Positions 25,983-34,769 of a stretch of 59,797 nt of DNA are shown here, piece by piece; position 1 is the stretch's first letter; the number at the start of each line of letters is the position of its first letter. The stretch covers positions 1-59,797 of the forward strand of contig BJHF01000032.1 in NCBI GenBank assembly GCA_014191855.1, read 5' to 3'. The notes below the pieces were generated by a model, which did no database searches, had not been told where the DNA came from, and worked only from the letters and a program-made list of their open reading frames with translations. This DNA is from Deltaproteobacteria bacterium. Its GTDB lineage: Bacteria > Myxococcota_A > UBA796 > SXON01. The translations under genes were made by a program, and so were the position numbers.

Positions 25983-26105
25983 GGGGTGCGGTTGGGCGAT
26001 GGCGCAGGCCTATTTTCCAGGCCGCGCGGGCGTCGCGGGCCATCGCGGGCGTGGATCGGGCGTCGACTCGGTCGGCCGGGCGAACCAACATCGTGTCGCG
26101 ACCGC

Positions 26106-26317
26106 TTCTCACAACGCGAAGGGGGCCGCGGCGCCCTGGCGGATGTGAGAGTCGCCGTGCGCGTTTTGAGAGTCGCCCCCGGCGTTGTGAGAGCACTCGG
26201 AGCGGAGATTCTCACATCGCCCGGAGCGACACCCTCGCCGGGGCAGATGTGAGAATATACAGCCAGAAACGTTCTCACTACGGACTTGGTGAGCGGCCTC
26301 CCCTCACGATGTGAGAA
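26106..26317. repeat. Cluster of TGTGAGAA octamers in both orientations
   Basis: Seven copies of TGTGAGA(A/G), or its complement, sit within 212 bp: 26106-26113(-), 26144-26151(+), 26186-26193(+), 26209-26216(-), 26248-26255(+), 26272-26279(-, one mismatch) and 26310-26317(+). An eighth lies at 26480-26487(+). Spacings are 38, 42, 23, 39, 24 and 38 bp. Several copies share the longer context GATGTGAGAATC or GTGAGAGTCGCC. The gene-free part (25983-26277) shows no CDS. This may be an operator array for the DUF2809 gene or rarA, or a decayed repeat; function is unknown. Confidence 0.6.
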
Positions 26318-26691
26318 TCGGCGTGGGCCGCCGCCCCCCGCAACCTCCGGTCAACCGCCCACCCGACCGCGGCACCCACCAGATAACAGATAAGGTCGGA
26401 AGCCATGAACCCCTGGCCCAGCACCAACCGGCCGGGCAGCGTGCTGCGGATCGCGTCGAGCCAAGGAGCGTGCACAGCTTGTGAGAATTCAATGCCAAAA
26501 CACACGACCAGCGCGGGTACGGCCGGGGTGCGGGTGAAATAACCCAGCAAGACAACCATCATCGTAGCGTACAGCGTATCCCCCGCATACGAAGCCACGA
26601 ACGCCGGTAGGGCCGCGCCGAAGCGCCGCGAGCCCAAGCCCAGTGCGACCACTACGCCCAAAACGAGACCGCGAGCTGCCCGTCCGCCCAA
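26278..26691 (-). CDS. DUF2809-family membrane protein
   Basis: A 137-residue protein with about four hydrophobic helices, matching the DUF2809 pattern: ASYAGDTLYATM, CFGIEFSQ and APWLDAIRSTLPGRLVLG followed by DLICYLVGAAVG. Its cytoplasmic tail is basic. Function unknown; inner-membrane location. The last codons overlap the octamer cluster. The stop of the downstream CotH gene lies at 26693, and both run leftward, so this gene follows CotH. Confidence 0.8.
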   Translation of the reverse strand: MGGRAARGLVLGVVVALGLGSRRFGAALPAFVASYAGDTLYATMMVVLLGYFTRTPAVPALVVCFGIEFSQAVHAPWLDAIRSTLPGRLVLGQGFMASDLICYLVGAAVGWAVDRRLRGAAAHADSHIVRGGRSPSP

Positions 26692-26692
26692 C

Positions 26693-28360
26693 CTACCGCG
26701 CCGAGAGCTGATCCCGCACCGTCTGCGGGTACGAGATCATGTTCGACTCGGTATAACTTAGGTAGTAGTCGTGGGTAGGCAAATCGAACTCGCGGCGGGG
26801 ATCCGTTTCGATGTCGTCCCGCAAGTTGGATTCCAGATCGGCCACGCGGGTGTCGAGATCCAGCGCGTCCATCATGTAGGTTGCTTCAAGCAGGATCTCG
26901 TCGTACCGTTCCGAGCAGCTCCCCACGGAGAGGCACCACTGGAACATGCGCCCGCGACCCGTCCACGCGGAAAAATAGGCGCTAAGGAAGGTTTGGTCTG
27001 TGCCCCAGGGGATGATCTGGAACAGGCCGGTCGTGGGATCCTTGTACAGCCGGTAGTTGTTGGCGGTGCTGTAGCCGTCCCAATGCATGATGAGCCCCTC
27101 GACCGCCATGTTGGCGAGGAACTCATCCATGTCCATCACGGTTTTCAGCCGCTCGTAGTTCGCATCGGTTGCGCCGTCGTCGAGGATGTCCACCAGCTCC
27201 TGGATGTCGCTCCTGTCGGAGACGCCACTGCCGCCCTTGTAGTCGAAGCTCGCGATGTAGTAATCGTACAGGTCCACGCCGTAGGCGCCCTCGTACAAGT
27301 TTCCGGAAGGGTCGGGATACCATTCCTCCAGGAAGTCCTGATCGATGGATTCAAGCATCAGGTACAAGCCAAAATCGGTGTCATTTACGCTCACGCGTGC
27401 GTAGCCCACCCGTGGGGCCGGCACGCCCATGGCGCGAAAGAGCTCGTACGCCGCCCATTCGTGAACGTAGGTGTTGTCCTGCACCATGTTGTTGAGCGTG
27501 AGCTTGCCGAGGCCGTGCCACTTGCGCCCGCTGTAGTCGTTCAGGTCGATCTTGAACGCGCACTTCTGGTCGATGGTGCGCGAAGATCCTACGTACGACT
27601 TCAGCTTCACGTCCACGTCGCCCCAGTCCCCCTCTGGCACGTCGAGCCCGCCCTGCACGTAGGTGAGCCGGTTGGAGCGCAGGGAGTTGATCGCGACATC
27701 GCTCAGGCGGATGTTGAAGTGCAACACCTCGTCGGTTTGGAACACGCCGTCCTTGATGTCGAGGGAGGTGCCCACGGAGGAGGGATTTGCGGCGTCCGGC
27801 GTGGTGTGCACCGTCGGGGCCCAGTCCCCGCCGTCCGGCACGCGCGCCCACGCGACATCGCGAGGAAGCTCGCCGATCGCGAGGCGATCCGACACGACGC
27901 CGCGCACGCTGAGCACAATGCGCTCGCTCCCTCCGGCATCGAGGGAAAACGGCGCGTGAAGGCCCTCGCCGCTCGGCGTGTCGTCCGCTGCGATGACCAG
28001 GCGCGCGCCCGGCTCCAGCGTGCCTTCGCCGCCCAGCCAGGGGAGATCCTGCGTGTCACGTAGCGCGAGATCCGCGAGGGGAATCGACTGATCGCTGGCG
28101 TTGTACAACTCGATCCAGTCGGGCCACGCGCCGTCGCTCCCCGACCACGTGGAGTCGTTCTGCGCAACAACCTCGTTGATCAGCACGCGGGGCGCTTCCG
28201 GATCGGGTGTCGTCTCGAGCTCCTCGGTGTCAACCGATGCGGTATCCCCCCGGATTGGCTCGCCCGTATCCACCGTTTCGTAGTCCGGAAGCGGCGTCTT
28301 CACCTCCGAGCTCACGCCGACCACCGGTTGCGTACACGCGAGCGCGAGGAGCTGAATCAC
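26693..28360 (-). CDS. Lamin-tail / CotH-kinase-like lipoprotein
   Basis: A 555-residue surface protein. The GTG start at 28360 is forced: an in-frame stop lies 9 bases upstream. The signal peptide is therefore only eight residues before the lipobox cysteine (IQLLALAC). Then come a D/T/E tether (VDTGEPIRGDTASVDTEE), a lamin-tail domain at about 57-170 (VLINEVVAQNDS; DWIELYNASD) and a CotH-type domain (KIDLNDYSGRKWHGLGKLTLNN; LMLESIDQDFLEEW; WDGYSTANNYRLY). CotH homologues are atypical kinases. Lamin-tail/CotH combinations occur in extracellular proteins of Myxococcota and Planctomycetota. Precise role unknown. Confidence 0.88.
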   Translation of the reverse strand: MIQLLALACTQPVVGVSSEVKTPLPDYETVDTGEPIRGDTASVDTEELETTPDPEAPRVLINEVVAQNDSTWSGSDGAWPDWIELYNASDQSIPLADLALRDTQDLPWLGGEGTLEPGARLVIAADDTPSGEGLHAPFSLDAGGSERIVLSVRGVVSDRLAIGELPRDVAWARVPDGGDWAPTVHTTPDAANPSSVGTSLDIKDGVFQTDEVLHFNIRLSDVAINSLRSNRLTYVQGGLDVPEGDWGDVDVKLKSYVGSSRTIDQKCAFKIDLNDYSGRKWHGLGKLTLNNMVQDNTYVHEWAAYELFRAMGVPAPRVGYARVSVNDTDFGLYLMLESIDQDFLEEWYPDPSGNLYEGAYGVDLYDYYIASFDYKGGSGVSDRSDIQELVDILDDGATDANYERLKTVMDMDEFLANMAVEGLIMHWDGYSTANNYRLYKDPTTGLFQIIPWGTDQTFLSAYFSAWTGRGRMFQWCLSVGSCSERYDEILLEATYMMDALDLDTRVADLESNLRDDIETDPRREFDLPTHDYYLSYTESNMISYPQTVRDQLSAR

Positions 28361-28369
28361 CGGGGCAGT

Positions 28370-29872
28370 CTACACCACGACGTTCTCGTGGTACACCCCG
28401 AATACGGCCCGAAGCGTGTCCGCAATCTCACCGAGCGTGGCCTTCGCCTCCACCGCGGCCAGCACGCGCGGCATGGTGTTCCCGGTTCCCGCGGCCACCT
28501 GCTGGAGGGAATCGAGCGCATCTCGCACCGCTCCGGCGTCACGATTCGCCTTGAACGCCCGTAATCTCGCAACCTGCGCCGCCTCCAGCGCGCGGTCCAC
28601 CCGCAGCAGGCCCTGCACCGGCGCTTCGGACTCCACGAAGCCGTTGACGCCGACGACGATCGCCTTTTTGTCATCCACCGCGCGCTGCGCCGCATACGCG
28701 CTGTCCTGGATCTCCCGCTGCGGGAAGCCCCGCTCGATGGCCGCCACCATCCCGCCGAGCGCGTCGATCTCCGCGATGAGCCGGTTCGCCGCGCCCTCCA
28801 GGCGATCCGTGATCTCCTCGACGACGTAGCTCCCACCGAAGGGATCGGGATGCGCCGCCAGCCCGGCCTCGTAGGCGATCACTTGCTGCGTGCGCAGCGC
28901 GAGGCGGGCCGAGGACTCCGTGGGCAGCGCCAGCGCCTCGTCCTTGCTGTTGGTGTGGAGCGATTGGGTGCCGCCCATCACCGCGGCGAGGGCCTGGAGG
29001 GTTACCCGCACCACGTTGTTGTCCACCTGCTGCGCCGTGAGCGTGCTCCCCGCCGTTTGGGTGTGAAACCGCAGCATCCACGATTTTGGGTCCTTCGCGC
29101 CGAAGCGCTCGCGCATCACGTTGGCCCAGATGCGGCGGGCAGCGCGGAACTTGGCGATCTCCTCCAGAAAATCGTTGTGGGCGTTGAAGAAGAACGACAA
29201 TCGGGGCGCGAACGCATCCACGTCCAGGCCAGCGGCCACCGCCGCCTCCACATACGCAATGCCATCCGCCAGGGTGAAAGCGATCTCCTGAGCGGCCGTG
29301 CTGCCGGCCTCCCGGATGTGGTAGCCGCTGATGGAGATGGTGTTCCATTGGCTCACCTCGTCCCCGCACCACGCAAAGATATCGGTGATCAGCCGCATGC
29401 TTGGCCGCGGCGGGTAGATGTAGGTGCCGCGGGCGATGTATTCTTTGAGCACATCGTTCTGGATCGTGCCGCGCAGCGCCGAGGTGGCAATTCCCCGCTC
29501 GCGCGCCACCGCACAATAGAACGCCAAGAGCGTACCGGCCGTGGCGTTGATGGTCATGGAGGTGCTCACCTGGCCGAGCGGGAGACCGTCGAGCAGGGTC
29601 GCCATGTCTTCCGCCGTGCTGATCGCAACGCCGACCTTGCCCACCTCCCCGGCGGACATCGGATGGTCGGAGTCGTAGCCCATCTGGGTGGGCAGATCGA
29701 AGGCGCAGCTCAGGCCGGTCTGCCCCTTCTCCAACAGGTACTTGAAGCGACGGTTTGTGTCGGCAGCATCGCCAAAACCGGCGTACTGCCTCATGGTCCA
29801 CAGCCGCCCCTGATACATCGTGGGGTGGATGCCGCGGGTGAACGGGAACTGGCCGGGGCGCTCGGTGGACAT
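28370..29872 (-). CDS. Methylmalonyl-CoA mutase family, large-subunit catalytic part
   Basis: Interconverts methylmalonyl-CoA and succinyl-CoA, or a related acyl-CoA pair. ATG 29872 gives 500 residues. Substrate-barrel motifs: [56 protein letters not shown] and [14 protein letters not shown]. The B12-binding domain is absent, as in the split mutases of many bacteria where it is a separate small protein; none is in the window. The same architecture also occurs in isobutyryl-CoA-type mutases, so the substrate is not certain. Biotin carboxylase/BCCP genes lie 3 kb away and could supply methylmalonyl-CoA. Confidence 0.92.
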   Translation of the reverse strand: MSTERPGQFPFTRGIHPTMYQGRLWTMRQYAGFGDAADTNRRFKYLLEKGQTGLSCAFDLPTQMGYDSDHPMSAGEVGKVGVAISTAEDMATLLDGLPLGQVSTSMTINATAGTLLAFYCAVARERGIATSALRGTIQNDVLKEYIARGTYIYPPRPSMRLITDIFAWCGDEVSQWNTISISGYHIREAGSTAAQEIAFTLADGIAYVEAAVAAGLDVDAFAPRLSFFFNAHNDFLEEIAKFRAARRIWANVMRERFGAKDPKSWMLRFHTQTAGSTLTAQQVDNNVVRVTLQALAAVMGGTQSLHTNSKDEALALPTESSARLALRTQQVIAYEAGLAAHPDPFGGSYVVEEITDRLEGAANRLIAEIDALGGMVAAIERGFPQREIQDSAYAAQRAVDDKKAIVVGVNGFVESEAPVQGLLRVDRALEAAQVARLRAFKANRDAGAVRDALDSLQQVAAGTGNTMPRVLAAVEAKATLGEIADTLRAVFGVYHENVVV

Positions 29873-29922
29873 GGCGCGGCCATAACCCGAGGGACCGTGT
29901 GGGGCGGCCCGCGTGGGGAGGC

Positions 29923-30828
29923 TCAGCGGGTGAAGCGCGCGGCGTGTCCGTTGGCGACCACCTGCGCGCAGCGCGCGGGCGTCATCCCCGGGATCCCGCT
30001 GACCCGGCGAAGCTCCTCCGGGGCGGCGACCCCTGAGAACAAGGTATTGTCGGTGTTGACACACGCTCGAACCCCCAACTCAAGCCAGCGGGGGAGCGGG
30101 TGGTCGCGTACGGTGGGGATCACGTCGGTGTGGACGTTGCTCGTGGGACAAGCCTCGATGGTCACGCCTCGTTCCAGCACGAGATCGAGCACGCGCGGGT
30201 CGTCCAGCAGCGACGTGCCGTGGCCGATGCGTTGCGCCCCCAGCACCTCAATGGCGACGCCGATCTCGGCGGGCGGCCTCCCCTCCCCTGCGTGTACGGT
30301 GATTCCAATCCCATGAGCACGCGCCCGGGTGAACGCGGCGGCGTAGCTCGACAAGCCGTACTCATGGGTCGGGATCGGCCCCCCTGCGAGATCCAGGCCG
30401 ACGACGCCGCGGCGCGGGATCGCGAGATCCACGAGCGCCTCCAAAAGCTCAGGGGGATCGCCGTAGAGCCCGCAGAGGATCAGGCCGGCCCGGCCGCCGA
30501 GCCCGTCCAGCGCCGCATCGACGATGCGGTCCATCGAAGCCCCGCGATGAAACTGAGGGGCGAAGCGGACTTCGAGGGTGGTGACGTCCTCGACGATCGC
30601 GTCCTCGACGATCTCAGCGGCGACGCGACGCACGGCGGCTTCGTCCTGGAGGAGGGAGAGCGTGAAGCCGAAGCGGGCGAGGGCGGCCTGGAGGCCCATT
30701 CCGGCGTGGAAGGTCAGGTCCGGCGGAACGGCGAGGCGCAGTGCCCGGGCGAGATCCAGCACCGTCGCGGGGCGGAGCGAACCGTCGAGGTGGCGGTGGA
30801 GGTCGGGGAGGGCGGGAGGGGCTTTCAT
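29923..30828 (-). CDS. add: Adenosine deaminase
   Basis: Zinc enzyme deaminating adenosine (or a related purine) to inosine. ATG 30828 gives 301 residues, slightly short for the family (330-350). Metal and catalytic motifs: HRHLDGSL (His11, His13), ITVHAGEG, the histidine in [14 protein letters not shown] and NTDNTLFSG. The C-terminal helix is short. Some members of this group act on adenine or on modified purines, so the exact substrate is inferred. It is 50 bp upstream of the mutase gene and may be cotranscribed with it. Confidence 0.92.
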   Translation of the reverse strand: MKAPPALPDLHRHLDGSLRPATVLDLARALRLAVPPDLTFHAGMGLQAALARFGFTLSLLQDEAAVRRVAAEIVEDAIVEDVTTLEVRFAPQFHRGASMDRIVDAALDGLGGRAGLILCGLYGDPPELLEALVDLAIPRRGVVGLDLAGGPIPTHEYGLSSYAAAFTRARAHGIGITVHAGEGRPPAEIGVAIEVLGAQRIGHGTSLLDDPRVLDLVLERGVTIEACPTSNVHTDVIPTVRDHPLPRWLELGVRACVNTDNTLFSGVAAPEELRRVSGIPGMTPARCAQVVANGHAARFTR

Positions 30829-31111
30829 CGACGGGGCGACCGTACCACGACGGGCCCGCGCGGGCGCGGCATGAGGTGGGCGCGTACCGACCAAGAGCCG
30901 CGACACTGTGAGCAGGCGAGGGCCGATGCGCTGGCGCTGGCGAAGCTGATCCGGAGCCTTTGGCCAGGGTGACGCGGAGCGGGCGGTGAATTTGGGCGAG
31001 GCTCGCGCTTGCCGCACTTCGCGGCCAGATCCCTTGGTCAGGCGGGGGTAGGGAGCCTCGCGGGTGCAGTGGATGCCGGTGGGCGCGGCTGTGCGACGCC
31101 CGCCCAAAAAG

Positions 31112-31336
31112 GTCGAGTCCATCTGGATGGCCGCGGCCGCAAGTCGAGTCGGGCTGTTTGGCACAAGCAAGCCCGACCCGTCGACGCATCGCAGCAAAAT
31201 CGGCGTTCGTCCGTGCGCCCCCGCGTGCGCGCCCTCGAACGCGGACCCGCGACCGCCGCCCGGGGCGGCCCGCCCCCCCGAATCGGCTGAACACACCGAC
31301 TCGACTTCGCCGCGGGGCCAACGGCGGTGACTCGAC
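31112..31336. repeat. Symmetric octamer repeats in a 589-bp gene-free stretch
   Basis: The stretch 30829-31417 holds no coding region I can support. Inside it GTCGAGTC occurs at 31112-31119 and 31143-31150, and its complement GACTCGAC at 31298-31305 and 31329-31336. Each pair has exactly 31-bp spacing, so the whole is mirror-symmetric. The inner copies extend to an 18-nt inverted repeat, 31141-31158 against 31290-31307, with 16 of 18 matches. This could be a paired operator, a structured RNA or a small degenerate element. Function unknown. Confidence 0.6.
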
Positions 31337-31417
31337 TCCCGCGGGGGCCCCGCCAGTCGCCGAGCAACATCGCGTCGAAACGTACTGGTAACGCCCACCC
31401 CGACTTCGGGGTGACCC

Positions 31418-32443
31418 CTATCCCCCACTCACCGAAAACGCCCCTCCCCCCTCCGCAACCGTGATCACCACGTCGTCCTCCGCCTCCCGCAGGATTGGAT
31501 CCTCCCCCGTAAACGAACCCGCGCGCGTGACCCAAACGGCCCCCACATGATCGCGAACGCGGTCCAACACCTCGTCCGCCGGCGCGTCAAGATAGCTGGC
31601 ATTGCTACCCACCAATGCAAAGCGCCCCGAATCCTCCCCCGGAAAGAGCCGCTCGACCCAGGGCTCCCACGAGGACGAATCGATCCCGTGGTGGCCCAGG
31701 TGCGCCACGCTCGCCCCGGCCGCTGGCACCCACGCATCCATTCGGCTCGCGTAGAACCCCTCGACATCGGGCGTGTCCTTGCCCCCGCCCGTGAGATCGC
31801 CGTTGAATACATACGTAAAGTCTCCCCATCGAACCACGCCAACGAGGCTGCGGGCATTTTCGCCATCGTCGTCGTTTGGCAGCGCGCCGAAGCGCTCGGC
31901 GCCGATCTGGCCGTCGGCCGCGAACACGTTGAGCGTGGCACCGGACCCCAGGTCGAGGCTCCACGGCAGCGAGCACGCGGAGTCCGTGCACAGATCCTCC
32001 CGGTTCGCCGCAGCGAACCCATCGGGCAAGCTCACCGCGTCGAGGTGGACGGGGCCGCGGGAGACGAGCGAGCCGACCCCGACAGTGAGATCGTCGAAGC
32101 CGCCGGCGTGGTCCGAATGAAAATGGGTGAGCACGACCGCCGAGACGTCCGCCGCCCCCGCGTACCGCTCCACCGCGTCGCTCACGTACGCGGCGTGATC
32201 GTCGTTCCCAACGTCGAGCAGCACCCGGGTGCCGTCGGGACCGACGATCAGCATCGCCTCGCCGATCCAGCCTTCGCAGTCGAGCTGAATCAGCGCGAGG
32301 ACGCCGGAATCAGCGGGTTCGCCGCTGTCTTCCGCCGGAGGGGCGAAGGGCGGCGTGCTCGAACTGCCCGCCGAGTCCGGCACCGCGCTGCACCCGAGGA
32401 GACTCATCCACAACATTCGGACCGCTAGCCGGTCGCGCCACAA
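31418..32443 (-). CDS. MBL-fold hydrolase lipoprotein (ComEC C-terminal-like)
   Basis: A 341-residue metallo-beta-lactamase-fold protein with the metal motif LTHFHSDHAGG, later VFNGDLTGG and LGHHGIDSSS, as in the C-terminal hydrolase domain of ComEC-type and related secreted proteins. The start is TTG 32443 (basic n-region) or ATG 32416. The lipobox is SLLGC, followed by a Ser/Pro/D-S-G tether (EDSGEPADSG). It is therefore an exported, lipid-anchored hydrolase, possibly a nuclease or phosphodiesterase; the substrate is unknown. Confidence 0.87.
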   Translation of the reverse strand: MWRDRLAVRMLWMSLLGCSAVPDSAGSSSTPPFAPPAEDSGEPADSGVLALIQLDCEGWIGEAMLIVGPDGTRVLLDVGNDDHAAYVSDAVERYAGAADVSAVVLTHFHSDHAGGFDDLTVGVGSLVSRGPVHLDAVSLPDGFAAANREDLCTDSACSLPWSLDLGSGATLNVFAADGQIGAERFGALPNDDDGENARSLVGVVRWGDFTYVFNGDLTGGGKDTPDVEGFYASRMDAWVPAAGASVAHLGHHGIDSSSWEPWVERLFPGEDSGRFALVGSNASYLDAPADEVLDRVRDHVGAVWVTRAGSFTGEDPILREAEDDVVITVAEGGGAFSVSGG

Positions 32444-32507
32444 TGCGCAACGAAGACTGCTCGCTTCCTACCTGGCCTATCGCATCGCCCGCCCCCCTTC
32501 ACCTGGT

Positions 32508-32999
32508 CTACTCGATCCGAACCAGCTTCGCCCCGGTCTCCACCGTTTGCCCCTCGGTGACGAGGATGGCGGCCACCGTGCCATCCATCGGCGTCTTCAT
32601 CTCGTTCTCCATCTTCATGGCCTCCACCACGAGCAGCGGCTGCCCCTTCTTGACGATCTCGCCGGGTTGAACGAGGATTCGCACGACGCGCCCTGGCATC
32701 TGCGTGCTCACCGTGCCCCCGTGGGTGCCCGCCGCCATCTTCAGCGCCTTGCGCCGCGGATCGACGACCTCGACCGACGTGGTGAACCCCATCACGTCGA
32801 CCATCCAGCCGCCTTCTTCGGAGACCGCGCCGGCCTCCCAGCTTGCCCCGTCGATCAGCATCTGGAAGGCTTCGGGCGTGGGACGAGTGAGATCGACGAC
32901 GTGGGTGACGCCGTCAAACGCGACGCGGAAGGAGCCCTCGCGCGTGGCTTCGACCTCCACCAGCCGCATCGTTCCGTTGACGGTAATCTCGTACTTCAC
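32508..32999 (-). CDS. Biotin carboxyl carrier protein
   Basis: A 163-residue carrier with a C-terminal biotinyl domain: EAMKMENEM with the biotinylated Lys129, and PGRVVRILVQPGEIVKKGQ ahead of it. The roughly 90-residue N-terminal region resembles the linker/BT region of propionyl-CoA-type carboxylase alpha chains rather than AccB. It starts with GTG overlapping the biotin carboxylase stop (GTGA), i.e. a natural split of a fused alpha chain. It should work with the upstream biotin carboxylase and an unlinked carboxyltransferase. Confidence 0.93.
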   Translation of the reverse strand: MKYEITVNGTMRLVEVEATREGSFRVAFDGVTHVVDLTRPTPEAFQMLIDGASWEAGAVSEEGGWMVDVMGFTTSVEVVDPRRKALKMAAGTHGGTVSTQMPGRVVRILVQPGEIVKKGQPLLVVEAMKMENEMKTPMDGTVAAILVTEGQTVETGAKLVRIE

Positions 33000-34504
33000 A
33001 GGGCACCTCCCGGCCGACCCGACCGTTTCCAGGCGGTTTCGGGGACCTCCGCGTGCTGGGCCCGCGCCGGCTTCGTGTCCCGCTCAAGCTGCGCCAGCGC
33101 GGCGGCGATGATCGCGATGTCGTCGTGCCGGGCGCCTTCGGCCAAGCGCTCAAGCCGCTCGGGGGACAAGAACCCGGTGGAGTACGTGCCGGCGACGAAC
33201 TCGGGATCGCGGAGCAGCTCCGTGAAGAACGGGATCGAGGTGCGGATCCCGCGAACGCGGTACTCGCGGAGCGCGCGAATGCAGCGAGAGAGAGCCTCCT
33301 CGCGGTCGGCCCCCCAGCAGATGAGCTTCGCCACCATCGGATCGTAGTGGATCGGCACTTCGTACCCGGCATACACGCCCGAGTCCACGCGCACCCAAGG
33401 CCCGCCCGGCTCCCGCAGGCCAGAGATCTTCCCGGGCGCGGGGGCGAAGTTGTTCGCCGGATCCTCGGCGTACACCCGGCACTCGACGGCGTGGCCGTTC
33501 TGGCGCACCTCGGCCTGCGTGAACCAGAGCGGCTCGCCCGCCGCAATCCGAAGCTGTGCGCGCGCGAGATCGATCCCCGTGACCATCTCGGTGATGGGGT
33601 GCTCCACCTGCAGGCGGGTGTTCATCTCCAGGAAGTAGAACTCCCCGCTGGCCTGGGAAAACAAGAACTCGATCGTGCCGGCGCCAACGTAGTTGACCGC
33701 TTCCGCCGCCTGCACGGCGACCTTCGCCATCGCCTGCCGCGTGGCCTCGGGCAGCACCGGGCACGGCGTTTCTTCCACCACCTTCTGGTTGCGCCGCTGC
33801 ACCGAACAGTCGCGCTCGAACAAATGCACGGTGTGCCCATGCGCATCGGCGAGGACCTGGATCTCGACGTGCTTGGGGTTCTCGACGAACTTCTCCAGGT
33901 ACACCGCATCGTCCTTGAACGACTTGGCCGCTTCGCTGCGGGTGGAGCGCCACGCGGCTGCGAAGTCGGCTTCGTGGTCCACCCGCCTCATCCCCTTCCC
34001 GCCGCCGCCCGCCGCCGCCTTGAGCATGACCGGGAAGCCGAAGCGCTTGGCGATGGTGAGCGCCTCTTCCTCGCTGGCGATCGCCTCCGCAGTGCCCGGA
34101 ACGACCGGCACGCCCGCGGCGATCATGCGCTGGCGGGCCCCGGTCTTGCTGCCCATCGACTCGATGGCCGAAGGCGGCGGGCCGATCCACACCAGCCCCG
34201 CATCGAGCACCGCCTGGGCGAACGCCGCGTTCTCCGAGAGAAACCCGTAGCCGGGGTGGATCGCCTCGGCGCCACTGCGCCGGGCCACCTCGAGGATCAC
34301 ATCGCCCCGCAGGTAGCTCTCTGCCGAGGGCGCGGGGCCGATATTGTAGGCCTCCCCTGCATTTCGGACGTGGAGCGCGTGGCGGTCGACATCGGAGTAC
34401 ACCGCAACGGTCCGCACGCCAAGCTCATGGCAGGCGCGGATCACGCGGACGGCGATCTCACCACGGTTGGCAACGAGGACCTTACGGAACGGAGGGGAGC
34501 GCAT
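32996..34504 (-). CDS. Biotin carboxylase subunit of an acyl-CoA carboxylase
   Basis: ATP-dependent carboxylation of BCCP-biotin. ATG 34504 (MRSPPFRKVLVANRGEIAVR) gives 502 residues. ATP-grasp motifs: KAAAGGGGKGMR, HVEIQVLAD, the RRNQKVVEE loop, FLEMNTRLQVEHPITE and RVYAEDP. The roughly 50-residue C-terminal extension leads into a separate BCCP, the arrangement expected of a split propionyl-CoA (or acetyl-/3-methylcrotonyl-CoA) carboxylase alpha chain. The nearby methylmalonyl-CoA mutase favours propionyl-CoA. No carboxyltransferase is in the window. Confidence 0.94.
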   Translation of the reverse strand: MRSPPFRKVLVANRGEIAVRVIRACHELGVRTVAVYSDVDRHALHVRNAGEAYNIGPAPSAESYLRGDVILEVARRSGAEAIHPGYGFLSENAAFAQAVLDAGLVWIGPPPSAIESMGSKTGARQRMIAAGVPVVPGTAEAIASEEEALTIAKRFGFPVMLKAAAGGGGKGMRRVDHEADFAAAWRSTRSEAAKSFKDDAVYLEKFVENPKHVEIQVLADAHGHTVHLFERDCSVQRRNQKVVEETPCPVLPEATRQAMAKVAVQAAEAVNYVGAGTIEFLFSQASGEFYFLEMNTRLQVEHPITEMVTGIDLARAQLRIAAGEPLWFTQAEVRQNGHAVECRVYAEDPANNFAPAPGKISGLREPGGPWVRVDSGVYAGYEVPIHYDPMVAKLICWGADREEALSRCIRALREYRVRGIRTSIPFFTELLRDPEFVAGTYSTGFLSPERLERLAEGARHDDIAIIAAALAQLERDTKPARAQHAEVPETAWKRSGRPGGAL

Positions 34505-34582
34505 CGCAGCCGCTGCTAACTCACGCCGGTTGGCCTCACGTACGCCATCGGCCGGACCGATCCAGACTGTAGGAGAAATCCG

Positions 34583-34720
34583 ATGCCCCAACGCCTCACC
34601 CCCGCCGAGCTCGCCGTCGCCATCGCTGAATCCGTGTACGGAGACGTGCCCGACGTGTCCGACAGCCTCGAGCCCGACGACAGCGACTCGCTCGGCATGT
34701 CGTTCCGCCTCCTCCCGTAG
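34583..34720 (+). CDS. Small acidic protein, 45 aa
   Basis: Short reading frame with a strong ribosome-binding site (AGGAG ending 8 bases before ATG 34583). The product begins MPQRLTPAELAVAIAESVYG and has a run of Asp/Ser (DSLEPDDSDSLG) ending in FRLLP. It lies 78 bp from the divergent biotin carboxylase start. No family recognised. The start signal, codon use and isolation make it a plausible gene, but it needs a conservation check. Confidence 0.5.
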   Translation: MPQRLTPAELAVAIAESVYGDVPDVSDSLEPDDSDSLGMSFRLLP

Positions 34721-34769
34721 CCGGGCTCGCCGCGTTACGACGGTGGCCCAGGCCAGGAGGGCCGCCGTC

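Noticed and set aside
26106..26317. TGTGAGAA copies as a CRISPR array
   Set aside because: The repeated unit is only 8 nt, occurs in both orientations and has unequal spacers; no cas genes are nearby.
26106..26317. TGTGAGAA copies as DnaA boxes / replication origin
   Set aside because: The octamer does not match TTATCCACA, there is no AT-rich unwinding region, and no dnaA, dnaN or parAB genes are close.
30829..31417. Several short frames in both directions between adenosine deaminase and the MBL gene
   Set aside because: All are Arg/Pro/Gly-rich, lack ribosome-binding sites and overlap one another; none shows a domain.
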